The translations under genes were made by a program, and so were the position numbers. Shown in pieces: positions 49,921-58,868 of a stretch of DNA of 64,000 bases. The DNA is from Luteolibacter ambystomatis (lineage in GTDB: Bacteria > Verrucomicrobiota > Verrucomicrobiia > Verrucomicrobiales > Akkermansiaceae): the NCBI RefSeq assembly GCF_018137965.1, contig NZ_CP073100.1:2170001-2234000 (forward strand), written 5' to 3'. Below the pieces are notes generated by a model. That model was not told the DNA's origin, made no database searches, and saw only the letters and a list, made by a program, of their open reading frames with translations. Within the stretch, counting starts at the first letter, position 1, and every line of letters starts with the position of its first letter.

Positions 49921-52614
49921 TTGATCGAAGTCCGATTCAACCGCGGCCTGTATCTCCCGGAAGCCGACCTATGGCTCGACCCGTGGGATGCGAAACCCCG
50001 TGCCTTCGTTTCGCACGCCCATGCCGATCATTTCGCCCGCCACGAGAGCAGCTTGTGCAGTGAAACCACCGCCGTTCTGCTGCGCCGCCGCTACGGCGTC
50101 CAGGAGGGCCGCCTGGAGCCCCTGCCTTTCCACGTGCCGCTGGTGCGGGAGGGATTCCGTTTCCGGCTGCTGCCAGCCGGACACATCGCGGGCTCGGCCA
50201 TGCTCCACGTCACCCGCACCCGGGACAATGCCACCCTGCTCTACACCGGGGACTTCAAGACCCGCCGTGGCCGGACCGCGGAGCCGGTCTGCTTCCAGAA
50301 TGCGGACACGCTCATCATCGAAACCACCTTCGGCCTGCCGCAGTTCTCCTTTCCGCCCGCGCTGGAGATCGAGTCCGCCATCCTGCGCTTCGTCCACGAT
50401 GCCTTCACGGACGGGGAAACGCCGGTCCTCTTCGGCTACTCGCTCGGCAAGGCCCAGGAAGCCCTGGCCCTGCTCCACGAGCACGAGATTCCCGTCCTGC
50501 TGCATCCGACCGTGGCGGAAATGACGGTCGCCTGCCGCGAGGCGGGCGTGGATCTACCGGAACCGATTCTCTTCGAGGGCTTTGCCGAACCCGGCCACGT
50601 CATCATCGCCCCGCCGAACGCGATCCGCTCGCGTGCCCTGCGCGGCCTGAAAAGCAAACGTACCGCCATGCTCACCGGCTGGGCGCTGCAACCCGGTGCG
50701 AAGTACCGCTACCGCGTGGACGAGGTCTTCCCGCTCTCCGATCACGCCGATCATCCCGGCCTGCTGGAATGCGTCCAGCGCGTCCGCCCGCGCCGCATCC
50801 TCACCGTCCACGGCTACGCCCACGAATTCGCCGCCGAGCTGCGCGGCAAGCGCTTCGATGCCTGGTGCGCCATGGGCGGCGACCAGCTCGAGCTGGCCAT
50901 GGGCGGCGTGCCCCAACGTCCTGCCGCCACCATCCAAGCCCGCCACAACCGCCCGATCTGCGCCCTCGCCGATTTCTCGGATGCCTGCCGCCTTGTCGGC
51001 GAAACCAGCAGCCGCATCGCCAAGATCGAATTCCTCGCCAACTACCTGAAGGGCCTCGAAAGCGATCACGACCTGCGTCTCGCCGCCGGCTGGCTGACCG
51101 GCGAGGCGCTGCCGAAGGCCGGTGGCCGCCGCACGCTCCAGACCGGCTCCGCCGCCCTGCGCCGCGCCCTCATCGCCCTGCCCGGTGCCCGCGAGGAGCG
51201 TTACAACGAGATCTCGCTGACGCAGAACGACACCGCACGCACCGCCCGCTTGTTCCTGCAGGAGCTGTCGCTCAAGCCGGAGCCACTCGACCTCGCGGGA
51301 CTGGAAGGATTCTTCAGGGAACTTTCCGCCGCGTGTGGGTCGATCGCCCGCATCGAGTTGCTTTCCCCGCGCCTCCGTACCCTCCATCCCGCCGAGGGTG
51401 AGACACTGGTGAAGCTGCTGACCGGCGACCTCCGCATTGGTTTGAAGGAAGGACTCGTCGAAGACGCCATCGCCTCCGCCTTCGCCGCCGATCCGGCGGA
51501 TGTCCGCCACGCCCACATGCTCACCGGCGATCTCGGCGAAACCGCCATCCTCGCCCGCTACCAGCGCCTCGAGGAAGCGGTGCTGCGTCCCTTCGTACCG
51601 GTGAAGTCGATGCTCGCTTCACCCACCGCGGACGCGGTGGAGATCTGGGACTGGCACAGCGCCGACAACAATGGCCCGCTGTGGGTGGAGCCGAAGTATG
51701 ACGGCATCCGCCTCCAGCTTCACAAGGTCGGCAACCGTGTCTCGCTGTTCTCCCGCGATCTCCAGCCGCTTGACGATGCCTTTCCGGACATCATCACCGC
51801 CGCCGCGAAGCTGCCCTGCGATTGCGTGCTGGATGGCGAGCTCGTCGCCTTCGCGGAGGGCCGCCGCCTCGGCTTCAACGATCTCCAGCAGCGTCTCGGC
51901 CGCCAGGTCGATCAGAACGAGCTGTTTCTAACAGAGGACGCTCCGGACATGCGCGTGCCATTGCGCTTCATCATCTTTGACATCCTCTGGCACGCGGGCG
52001 AATCCCTGCTCGACCAATCGCTGCTGGAGCGCCGCATGCGCCTCGATTCCTTCGAGATCCAGGAACCTTTCCGCCGTATCGCCGTCGCGCAGATCGACAG
52101 TCCGGAATTGCTCGACGCCGCCTTCAAGGAATCGCTCGGCGCGGGCCACGAAGGCCTCATCGCCAAGGACCAGCGCAGCCTCTACCAACCCGGCCGCCGC
52201 AGCCACTCCTGGCTGAAATTGAAAGGCATGATGCCCACGCTCGACTGCGTGGTCGTTGCCGCCGAGCAAGGCCATGGCAAACGCTCCGATGTCCTGAGCG
52301 ACTACACCTTTGCCGTCCGCGATATCGATACCGGCGCGCTGAAAACCATCGGCAAGGCCTACAGCGGTCTCACCGATGACGAGATCGAGGATCTCACCGA
52401 GCACTTCCAACGCCACACCCTCACCAAGGAACGCCGCAAGCACCTGGTGGAGCCGAACGTGGTGCTGGAGATCGCCTTCGACTCCATCCGCGCTTCGGAC
52501 CGCCACGATTCCGGCCTCGCCCTGCGCTTCCCGCGCATCAAGACCATCCGCAAGGACAAGACGCCGGAAGAAATCGACACGCTCCAGTATGCGCGCAGCC
52601 TGGTGAAAAGCTGA
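49921..52614 (+). CDS. Fusion of metallo-beta-lactamase exonuclease and ATP-dependent DNA ligase
   Basis: 897 residues from TTG 49921. Residues 1-330 are a metallo-beta-lactamase nuclease of the SNM1/CPSF type (SHAHADH at 31-37, PAGHIAGSAML, YTGDFKTRRG, DHADHPGLLE). Residues about 340-570 are the DNA-binding domain of an archaeal-type ligase, about 575-780 the nucleotidyltransferase with Lys592 in EPKYDGIR, then DGELVAF, GHEGLIAKDQ, and an OB fold to the end. Separate exonuclease and ligase genes of these families are neighbours in the Lhr-core repair cluster; here they are one polypeptide, presumably coupling end trimming with sealing. No lhr helicase gene is adjacent. Confidence 0.93.
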   Translation: MIEVRFNRGLYLPEADLWLDPWDAKPRAFVSHAHADHFARHESSLCSETTAVLLRRRYGVQEGRLEPLPFHVPLVREGFRFRLLPAGHIAGSAMLHVTRTRDNATLLYTGDFKTRRGRTAEPVCFQNADTLIIETTFGLPQFSFPPALEIESAILRFVHDAFTDGETPVLFGYSLGKAQEALALLHEHEIPVLLHPTVAEMTVACREAGVDLPEPILFEGFAEPGHVIIAPPNAIRSRALRGLKSKRTAMLTGWALQPGAKYRYRVDEVFPLSDHADHPGLLECVQRVRPRRILTVHGYAHEFAAELRGKRFDAWCAMGGDQLELAMGGVPQRPAATIQARHNRPICALADFSDACRLVGETSSRIAKIEFLANYLKGLESDHDLRLAAGWLTGEALPKAGGRRTLQTGSAALRRALIALPGAREERYNEISLTQNDTARTARLFLQELSLKPEPLDLAGLEGFFRELSAACGSIARIELLSPRLRTLHPAEGETLVKLLTGDLRIGLKEGLVEDAIASAFAADPADVRHAHMLTGDLGETAILARYQRLEEAVLRPFVPVKSMLASPTADAVEIWDWHSADNNGPLWVEPKYDGIRLQLHKVGNRVSLFSRDLQPLDDAFPDIITAAAKLPCDCVLDGELVAFAEGRRLGFNDLQQRLGRQVDQNELFLTEDAPDMRVPLRFIIFDILWHAGESLLDQSLLERRMRLDSFEIQEPFRRIAVAQIDSPELLDAAFKESLGAGHEGLIAKDQRSLYQPGRRSHSWLKLKGMMPTLDCVVVAAEQGHGKRSDVLSDYTFAVRDIDTGALKTIGKAYSGLTDDEIEDLTEHFQRHTLTKERRKHLVEPNVVLEIAFDSIRASDRHDSGLALRFPRIKTIRKDKTPEEIDTLQYARSLVKS

Positions 52615-52729
52615 ACGTCCCGCGGATCAGGTATCCATTCCAACGGAAGCCATGGAGACGGCGTAGATACTCCCTCCAATCTCCGGACGATGCACCGGCG
52701 CAACATATGCCGGAAACCGACTTTAGGAA

Positions 52730-52759
52730 TTGTCACCCCGTTCAATCCAGAGGTATTCT
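52730..52759 (+). promoter_or_regulatory. Sigma-70-like promoter for the sigma factor gene
   Basis: TTGTCA (52730-52735), an 18-bp spacer and TATTCT (52754-52759) precede the ATG at 52771. This would place transcription start about 52766, close to the ATG. Verrucomicrobial promoter rules are not known to me in detail. Confidence 0.3.
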
Positions 52760-52770
52760 TTGATGTGCAG

Positions 52771-53349
52771 ATGGTGGACGATTGTGATGAATTCATGTCT
52801 GACGGGACGGCTTCCCGGAATCATGATCTTCATCCTCCGGCACTCTCCGAATCACTGGAGACCTCGCTCTTCGCGCTGAGACCACGACTCGCGGCCTATC
52901 TGCGGGCCATGCTTCCCGACCATCATGCCGTGGACGATTGCCTCCAGGAAACCTTCCTGCTGATCTTCGATCGGTATCAGGATGTACCGAATACCGAATT
53001 GCCCGCTCTCGCGTTCGTCTGTGCACGAAACAAGGCCCGGGCCTGGCTGGACAAACAGAAAACCGGACGACTGGTGATCATCGATCCGGAGGTGCTCCAC
53101 CAGATCGCCGAGAAGGCGGCTGCGGCCACCACCGCGGAAGCCCCCGGACACCGTGTCATGATATTGCGCAACTGTCTTGGCACCCTATCCGCCGAGCAGC
53201 GCGAACTCGTGGAATGCCGCTACGGCGGTAATTCCATCGAATCCTTGGAAGAATTCGCCATCAGGCGGAATCGTCGGATGGACGCGATCTACAAGCAGCT
53301 TGAGCGGATACGCGGATTCCTCAAGAAGTGCGTCACCTCCCGCCTGTAA
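52771..53349 (+). CDS. ECF-type sigma factor
   Basis: 192 residues if started at ATG 52771. Region 2 is clear (LRPRLAAYLRAMLPDHHAVDDCLQETFLLIFDRYQD, shown in parts) with the D-x-x-Q-E-T core, as is region 4 (LGTLSAEQRELVECRYGGNS, then RRNRRMDAIYKQLERIRGFL). Upstream ATG at 52690 and downstream ATG at 52795 are alternatives; no ribosome-binding site decides. The membrane anti-sigma gene starts 7 bp after its stop, a standard ECF/anti-sigma operon. It resembles the short ECFs found in surface-glycan loci of Verrucomicrobiota and Planctomycetota. Confidence 0.9.
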   Translation: MVDDCDEFMSDGTASRNHDLHPPALSESLETSLFALRPRLAAYLRAMLPDHHAVDDCLQETFLLIFDRYQDVPNTELPALAFVCARNKARAWLDKQKTGRLVIIDPEVLHQIAEKAAAATTAEAPGHRVMILRNCLGTLSAEQRELVECRYGGNSIESLEEFAIRRNRRMDAIYKQLERIRGFLKKCVTSRL

Positions 53350-53356
53350 TCCTTTC

Positions 53357-54373
53357 ATGAGCCAAGATTCCGAAACCACCCGCCTGATCTCCGCCTTCGT
53401 GGATGGGGCTCTTCAGGAAAAAGACCGTGCGGCTTTCGAACATCTGATGCGCGTGAATCCGGAAGCCGTGGAGGCCGCTGCCGAGGCCATCCGTTTCGAG
53501 CAGGATCTGTCCGACGCCGTCCGCGGCGACCATATCGAACTGGTGCGCCAACAACGCATGATCATCGATCGTGCGACCGGACGTCCGGTCTTGATCGAAT
53601 CCAGCGAACGGATTGGACAAGAACCAGAACCCTCCAACCGGAAAACAGCCGCCGCACCCTCTCCAGCCTCCCGCTGGATTCTTGCTGGAGCCGCTTGCCT
53701 TGCAGCAGGTGGAATCTGGTGGCTGGCCGACCACAGCCGGACCCCGCAGGTTCCGGCCGGAACCACTGTATGGCAGGCCTTGCCGCTGAAAAATGCGGGA
53801 TTCGAACTGCCGGACCTCGCAGGAAAACCAGCGCGTTCCTCCCTCATCACCGACTGGCAGGCCAAATTCACCACACCCGCCGCGGCGATCGAGTCGATGC
53901 CACCGACCGGAGCTCACGGAGGGCGACAGGTCGCCGCGCTTGATCCGGGAGGACACATCAAACAACTCCTGCTCAATCCCGATGGATCGGCCCTCGTCTT
54001 CGCCAAGAACCAACGATTCCGCGTCTCCGGCTGGATCGCACCCGATGGCCCTGTCAACGAGCGGGCCGACACTCTGAGCATCGCACTCCACTACGTGGAT
54101 GACGCCCTCCGCCAATATGTGGTGGCCTATGAGATCATCGCCATCGAAGGCTCCGGCTGGCAGCGCTTCGAGGTGGCACTCGACGTGCCGGAGCAAGGGG
54201 TCTTCGAACCGAGTTACGTCACCTCCGGCACCACTCCTTCGATCAATATCATGGGACGCCCGATCCTGCTTTCCTTCACCAACACCACCGCCCGCGTCCC
54301 GCGCAAGATCAAGGTGCTGCTGGATGATCTGGTGGTGGAAACCTCCGCTCAGCGGACCAGCGAGACGCGGTAG
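53357..54373 (+). CDS. Membrane anti-sigma factor with carbohydrate-binding-like periplasmic domain
   Basis: 338 residues. The N-terminal ~60 residues (SAFVDGALQEKDRAAFEHLM) match the helical zinc-less anti-sigma pattern (RLISAFVDGAL...). A Lys/Arg-containing linker leads to one membrane span (about 110-128, WILAGAACLAAGGIWWLAD). The periplasmic part (about 140-338) begins NAGFELPD and contains LVFAKNQRFRVSGWIAPDG, WQRFEVALDVPE and KVLLDDLVVET, the outline of a carbohydrate-binding jelly-roll of the NPSFE type. I infer that ligand binding there releases the sigma factor. The start is ATG 53357. Its end overlaps the convergent GH35 gene by 25 bp. Confidence 0.8.
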   Translation: MSQDSETTRLISAFVDGALQEKDRAAFEHLMRVNPEAVEAAAEAIRFEQDLSDAVRGDHIELVRQQRMIIDRATGRPVLIESSERIGQEPEPSNRKTAAAPSPASRWILAGAACLAAGGIWWLADHSRTPQVPAGTTVWQALPLKNAGFELPDLAGKPARSSLITDWQAKFTTPAAAIESMPPTGAHGGRQVAALDPGGHIKQLLLNPDGSALVFAKNQRFRVSGWIAPDGPVNERADTLSIALHYVDDALRQYVVAYEIIAIEGSGWQRFEVALDVPEQGVFEPSYVTSGTTPSINIMGRPILLSFTNTTARVPRKIKVLLDDLVVETSAQRTSETR

Positions 54374-57300
54374 AAACACCCTGCACCGGAGGGCCCCGGA
54401 TGATCCACATACCGGCAGGGGTCATCGCCGCCAGTCCAATCCTCTGCCAAGGTGAGCCACTGGGACAACGTGTCCGATCTCTCGATCTTGAAAAGGCAGT
54501 TGGATCTGCCGGGCCATCGCAGCTCCCAGCCATCCGGCACGAGCTTGGTCAGCGACAGCGTGAACCGCTGAGAAGGATTCAGCGGATCGATCCCCAGCCG
54601 GGCCTCGGCCTTGTCACTCGTGCCGTCATGATCGGTATCCGCGGAGGTCGGATCAGTGCCCAAATCCTGTTCGTCGGCATTCGGAAGGCCGTCCTGATCG
54701 GGATCCGCCGCAGGGTCCTGTCCCGTGGCGTGGAAGTACTGCATTTCCCATGCATCACGGAGCCCGTTGTCATCACCATCGTTCCAGGCAATCTCCCGCC
54801 GCGGCTGCCACACGGGGGCATCCAGTGCGGGCATCGCCACTGTCGGCTGTGCCACCCCGTTGATGCCCGCATCCCATCCGTTGACCCTCAGAGTCAACCC
54901 GGCGGCGAGTTGGGATGGGAAACGCTTCAAATCAATCAGCCAAGAATCACCGTGATAAAGATCGCGGGTCAGCTCCTGGCCGTTTGACAGCAGTTGGGCG
55001 GAGCCACCCTTGTATGACAGCCGGACATGGGCGTGTGCCAACCCCTGCCACTCCGCCGGATTGCCAGCGATCGTCCAAGTCCCGTTTCCGGTGGAAGAGA
55101 AAACCGGGGCCACGGGAGCGGCATCCAGCGCTCTAACAAACCGAGCCCATCCGCCCGGTGCGGATGCCGGAATCCAACCGTCACCCGGCGCAAGCCTGGA
55201 TGCGGGAAAGAAATCCAAGCCGACTTGTGCTCCACAGTCCCCCTCGATCCTCAGGGACGGATTCACCGAGGACGCATCCGCTCCCTGGACGACCACCAAC
55301 CGCTTCAAGCCGTCCACCTTGGTCACCACGGACTGCAACGAGTCCAATTCCGGCAGGAGGAGAATGCGCGCCGTGGCCGCGGCCCCTCCCGGCGGAGTGA
55401 TCCGCAGCGTGGTCCTCTGGTTCGCCGGAACATGCACCAGCAACCTGCCACCGGATGTGTTGCTGTCCGCCGTCCCGGCTTCGACCTCCACCCCGGTGTT
55501 GGCCGGAAAGGCCAGCTCGCGGTTCGTCCAGTCCGGAAGCCAGAACACGAAAACCGGGAGCTCCCCCGGATTACGGATCGCCGCCATCGGTTCCACGGTC
55601 CCCCACAGCAGATCCACGCCGCCGAGATCCATCCGGAACGGAAACACATTGAAACGATCCGCAGGCATGACCAGCGGCACGGACGGCACCTGGAGCACCT
55701 CGTCCGGCGTGGTAATCTGGATCCGGACTTTTGCCTGCGCGGGCATCACCACGTTCCGCTGGGTGTTGTTCAAGAACAGGAAGCCGCGGTTCCCAACGAA
55801 GCGTCCGATGTAGCGCAGGCGGCTGGTCTGGGTGGGATCCAGGATCTGGCCCGGATCACGTGAAGTTCTGGCCGGGACCAGCAGGTCCGCGAATTCAGTC
55901 GTGAACATATGAAGGCGGCGGTAGAGACGCCCGGAATCACGCAACTGCCCGAATTCACCCAAAGGTGCCTGGAAGTCATAGCTCGTACCCCAGGAGCCGC
56001 TTGCGTATCCCGGCAGTTGGGTGCCACCATGGAACATGTAGTAGCCGAGATAGTTGCTGCCACGGCCGACACTGTCATACGCGGTCGCCACGACGTATTT
56101 CGGCTCCACCATGAAGCGGTTGTTGCCGCCCATCGGGCTGCCGGTCCCGAGCTCGCAATAGCCCCGCGGGTAATCCAGCGTGTTGTAATAGGTGCCTCCG
56201 ATGTCGGTATTGGCCGTCCACTCGTCCGTTCCGTAAATGAAGCCGGAACTCGCCGAGGCACCTCCCGCACTCTCCCATCCGCGATACGTGTAAGCCCCTT
56301 GGAGCGGGATCACCGTTCCCGGTTCAAAGCGGGAGTTCGCGGTCACCGTGTAAAACGGAACGACCATGCCTTTCGCCACCGCCATCTGCTTGAGCGTGGT
56401 GATGTGGGCCGCGTTCCCGCTGGCAAATTCGTTCTCCAACTGGATGCCGACGATCGGGCCGCCGTCCTTCGCACACAGTCCGGAAATCTGATTGGCCACC
56501 TGTTGGAAATACAGATTCACCAGGGCAAGATATCCGGCATCGTTGGTCCGCTTCCCCGAATTGGCGAAACTCGGAATGCCTCCGTTGACAGCCTCCGCAT
56601 TCACATAAGGCCCCACGCGCAGCCAAACCTTCAATCCGTGCCGCCCGGCCAGTTGGATAAACCGCCGAAGATCCCTCTGCCCGCTCCAATCCCAAGTCCC
56701 TTGCGGATTCTCATGATGGTTCCAGAACACGTAGGTAGCGACGACCTCCACCCCGCAGGCCTTCATTTTCGCCAGCTCCCGGTCCCATTCGGACGGTGCA
56801 TACCGCACGTAGTGGAACTCACCGGAAATCGGGAACCAGGGCTTTCCATTGCGATACCATCCCGTGCGGGTGGCCGAGTAGGTGACCCCATCCGCACCGG
56901 TGCCCGTCATTCCTGCCAGCGCGTCATCCGTGCGGTTTTCCAGACTCCGCGTATCGAGCGTGTAGAGCACGGGAGCGGGAGCATCCGGATCAAGATCCAA
57001 GGTCACGCGGTCAAGCGCCACCTGGCTGAATCCTGATGTGCTCCCGGCTTCAAAGCGGATCCCCAAGGGAGCCCCGATCGCGCCATCCCCTTCGTCCACG
57101 TAGCACGACAGCGTCTTGCGCGTCCCGGCATCACCCAGATTCCCAGTGCCGGAAATGTCCGCGGTGCCGAGAGAGAGCGTTCCCAGCACGACTCCCGTAT
57201 CCGCCCGCACGAGCTTCGCAGTCAGCGGACGTTGCGACTGGGTGTCGTTGAAAACATCGCTGACATCGAATGACAGCGTATAGAGCCCCTTTGACACGGT

Positions 57301-57570
57301 TGCACCGGTGATCGTCTGGGCAAGGGTGTTGGAACCGCCTGACGCCGCACCGGTGAAACGCACGAACTGCGAGCCATCACCGGTAGTGATGACCGTGGAA
57401 CTGAAAGCTTCATGCACCACCTCCACGCCACTGCCCACATTCCAACCCGTGATAGTGGTCCCTGTCTGGGCAACCTGTGGAGACTCGAACGAGGGATTCG
57501 CCACCGGCAACGCGACTCCACCCGCCCGGATGGAAATCAAGGCACAACAAAGGACTGGAAGATATCTCAT
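54349..57570 (-). CDS. Secreted GH35 beta-galactosidase with N-terminal carbohydrate-binding domain
   Basis: 1073 residues. A signal peptide (MRYLPVLCCALISIRAGGVA) is followed by an N-terminal NPSFE-type beta-sandwich domain (about 25-195). The GH35 TIM barrel (about 235-560) has GEFHYVRYAPSEWDRELAKM, the acid/base Glu381 in QLENEF and the probable nucleophile Glu473 in GYCELGTG, upstream of YYMFHGGTQ. Beta domains follow, then a calcium-binding thrombospondin-type repeat (DPDQDGLPNADEQDLGTDP) and a C-terminal beta domain. It hydrolyses beta-galactosides from surface or extracellular polysaccharide. It lies 21 bp after the PEP-CTERM gene, as one operon. Confidence 0.9.
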   Translation of the reverse strand: MRYLPVLCCALISIRAGGVALPVANPSFESPQVAQTGTTITGWNVGSGVEVVHEAFSSTVITTGDGSQFVRFTGAASGGSNTLAQTITGATVSKGLYTLSFDVSDVFNDTQSQRPLTAKLVRADTGVVLGTLSLGTADISGTGNLGDAGTRKTLSCYVDEGDGAIGAPLGIRFEAGSTSGFSQVALDRVTLDLDPDAPAPVLYTLDTRSLENRTDDALAGMTGTGADGVTYSATRTGWYRNGKPWFPISGEFHYVRYAPSEWDRELAKMKACGVEVVATYVFWNHHENPQGTWDWSGQRDLRRFIQLAGRHGLKVWLRVGPYVNAEAVNGGIPSFANSGKRTNDAGYLALVNLYFQQVANQISGLCAKDGGPIVGIQLENEFASGNAAHITTLKQMAVAKGMVVPFYTVTANSRFEPGTVIPLQGAYTYRGWESAGGASASSGFIYGTDEWTANTDIGGTYYNTLDYPRGYCELGTGSPMGGNNRFMVEPKYVVATAYDSVGRGSNYLGYYMFHGGTQLPGYASGSWGTSYDFQAPLGEFGQLRDSGRLYRRLHMFTTEFADLLVPARTSRDPGQILDPTQTSRLRYIGRFVGNRGFLFLNNTQRNVVMPAQAKVRIQITTPDEVLQVPSVPLVMPADRFNVFPFRMDLGGVDLLWGTVEPMAAIRNPGELPVFVFWLPDWTNRELAFPANTGVEVEAGTADSNTSGGRLLVHVPANQRTTLRITPPGGAAATARILLLPELDSLQSVVTKVDGLKRLVVVQGADASSVNPSLRIEGDCGAQVGLDFFPASRLAPGDGWIPASAPGGWARFVRALDAAPVAPVFSSTGNGTWTIAGNPAEWQGLAHAHVRLSYKGGSAQLLSNGQELTRDLYHGDSWLIDLKRFPSQLAAGLTLRVNGWDAGINGVAQPTVAMPALDAPVWQPRREIAWNDGDDNGLRDAWEMQYFHATGQDPAADPDQDGLPNADEQDLGTDPTSADTDHDGTSDKAEARLGIDPLNPSQRFTLSLTKLVPDGWELRWPGRSNCLFKIERSDTLSQWLTLAEDWTGGDDPCRYVDHPGPSGAGCFYRVSLVR

Positions 57571-57591
57571 GAAAATCACGGAAAAAAGCCA

Positions 57592-58248
57592 TCACCGGCG
57601 GCGACGCAGCAGCCCGAGCAATCCCAACGCGCCAAGCAACGCGGCGGACGGCTCCGGAACAAAATCCACCGAGACATTGTCCACCGCCACCTGGCCGAAT
57701 CCTCCGAATCCGATGGCGCCACCGGTGAAACGAACCGACATCGGCTGGCCGATGTTCGGATCTCCGGGCAGCACCGTGTAGGTGTAGGTGAACTGGGTGC
57801 CAGTGCCGCCAAGATCATTGAGGTTCGCGATCGTCGCTCCCGCTACCGTCGTAGCCGTGCCTCCCAGCAGGGTGGTGGAACCGGTGCCACCCACATACAG
57901 GCCGCCGGTGATGGCACGGCCTCCGGAGTTGTTTCCACCGTCGTCGAACGCGTCCGTCGAGTACCAGGTCAAGGTGTAGATGCCCGCTTGGATCGTATCC
58001 GAAGCCAGTGTTTGGGCCAGAACCGAATTGCTGCCTTCAAGGCGCGCGTAACTCGTCCCGAAATTCGTGTGCTGCACGGCAGTCGTCGTCGTTGCGAACG
58101 GCTGGGGATCCGCCGGATTCGTGATATTGGTCGCGGTGGTTGTCCAGCCGGAGAGGCCGGTTTCAAAGCTGCCATTGGTCAGCACCAGGGTAGCTGCCTG
58201 GCTGCCAGCCACCGTCAAAAAAAGCATCAGAACGAAAACAGATTTCAT
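57592..58248 (-). CDS. PEP-CTERM protein with NPSFE-type carbohydrate-binding-like domain
   Basis: 218 residues: a signal peptide (MKSVFVLMLFLTVAGSQAA), a single beta-sandwich (LTNGSFETGLSGWTT, YARLEGSNSVLAQTL, GIYTLTWYSTDAF, MSVRFTGGAIGFGGFGQVAV, DNVSVDF) and the sorting signal VPEPSAALLGALGLLGL followed by RRRR. The sandwich shares pattern and order with the N-terminal domain of the adjacent GH35 enzyme (NPSFE, ...LAQTI..., GLYTLSFDV, ALDRVTLDL). It is likely a surface-anchored or secreted glycan-binding partner of the enzyme. Upstream gene of the operon. Confidence 0.88.
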   Translation of the reverse strand: MKSVFVLMLFLTVAGSQAATLVLTNGSFETGLSGWTTTATNITNPADPQPFATTTTAVQHTNFGTSYARLEGSNSVLAQTLASDTIQAGIYTLTWYSTDAFDDGGNNSGGRAITGGLYVGGTGSTTLLGGTATTVAGATIANLNDLGGTGTQFTYTYTVLPGDPNIGQPMSVRFTGGAIGFGGFGQVAVDNVSVDFVPEPSAALLGALGLLGLLRRRR

Positions 58249-58491
58249 GGGCGATGGGAAGGATATGGGGGTTTCGATTCACCCCTACATCCGGCCGCAC
58301 CCCGGTTTTCTGACAAATTTCTTCAGGATATTTTCGGCATTCCGACCACTCCGTCAATGGATTCGAGCCGACCTTCCGGAACCACGCGACCCACTTTCGA
58401 TTTCATCAATGTTCGCGGAAAGGCTATCGATTTCCCCATGGCCGGTTTTCCACCTATGAATCGGCCTGCGATCCAGATTCGCAACATCACG

Positions 58492-58851
58492 ATGAAAACA
58501 CCCGCTTCCATCCTCCTTGCCACTCTTGCCTTGTTCACCGCCAGTTGTGCTCCAACAGCACCCCGCGGTCCGCTTCCTCCCGGAGTGGTCAGCCATGGTT
58601 CACTGACCAACAGGAAGCTGATGGCGGATGCCTCCATCGGTGCGGTCGCTGCATTGGCGGTCAAAGGCTACCGGGTGGACCCGCACCGGACCTCCATGAC
58701 CGCCTATGTGGTGAGCATGCCCCAGGGATCTCCGGGCAGCCGGCAGTGGACCGAACGCTGGGTCTATGACGTTTCCGGCAGGCAGGTGCCGATCACCATC
58801 TACTTCCGCGAGAGTGGCATGGGCGCGGCGGACTACACCATCCGCCCCTGA
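58492..58851 (+). CDS. Small lipoprotein of unknown function
   Basis: 119 residues from MKTPASILLATLALFTASCAP, with lipobox TASC (Cys19). The mature part of about 100 residues includes LMADASIGAVAALAVKGYRV and GRQVPITIYFRESGMGAADY. It looks like a small alpha/beta protein and is not a known family to me. It is divergent from the PEP-CTERM gene, with a 243-bp gap that presumably holds both promoters. The longer open frame upstream is translated antisense of the PEP-CTERM gene. Confidence 0.7.
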   Translation: MKTPASILLATLALFTASCAPTAPRGPLPPGVVSHGSLTNRKLMADASIGAVAALAVKGYRVDPHRTSMTAYVVSMPQGSPGSRQWTERWVYDVSGRQVPITIYFRESGMGAADYTIRP

Positions 58852-58868
58852 AGGCCGCGCTCCGGGCC

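Noticed and set aside
49921..52614. Non-homologous end joining LigD
   Set aside because: No polymerase or PE domain, and no Ku gene nearby; the N-terminal domain is a metallo-beta-lactamase nuclease and the ligase is archaeal-type.
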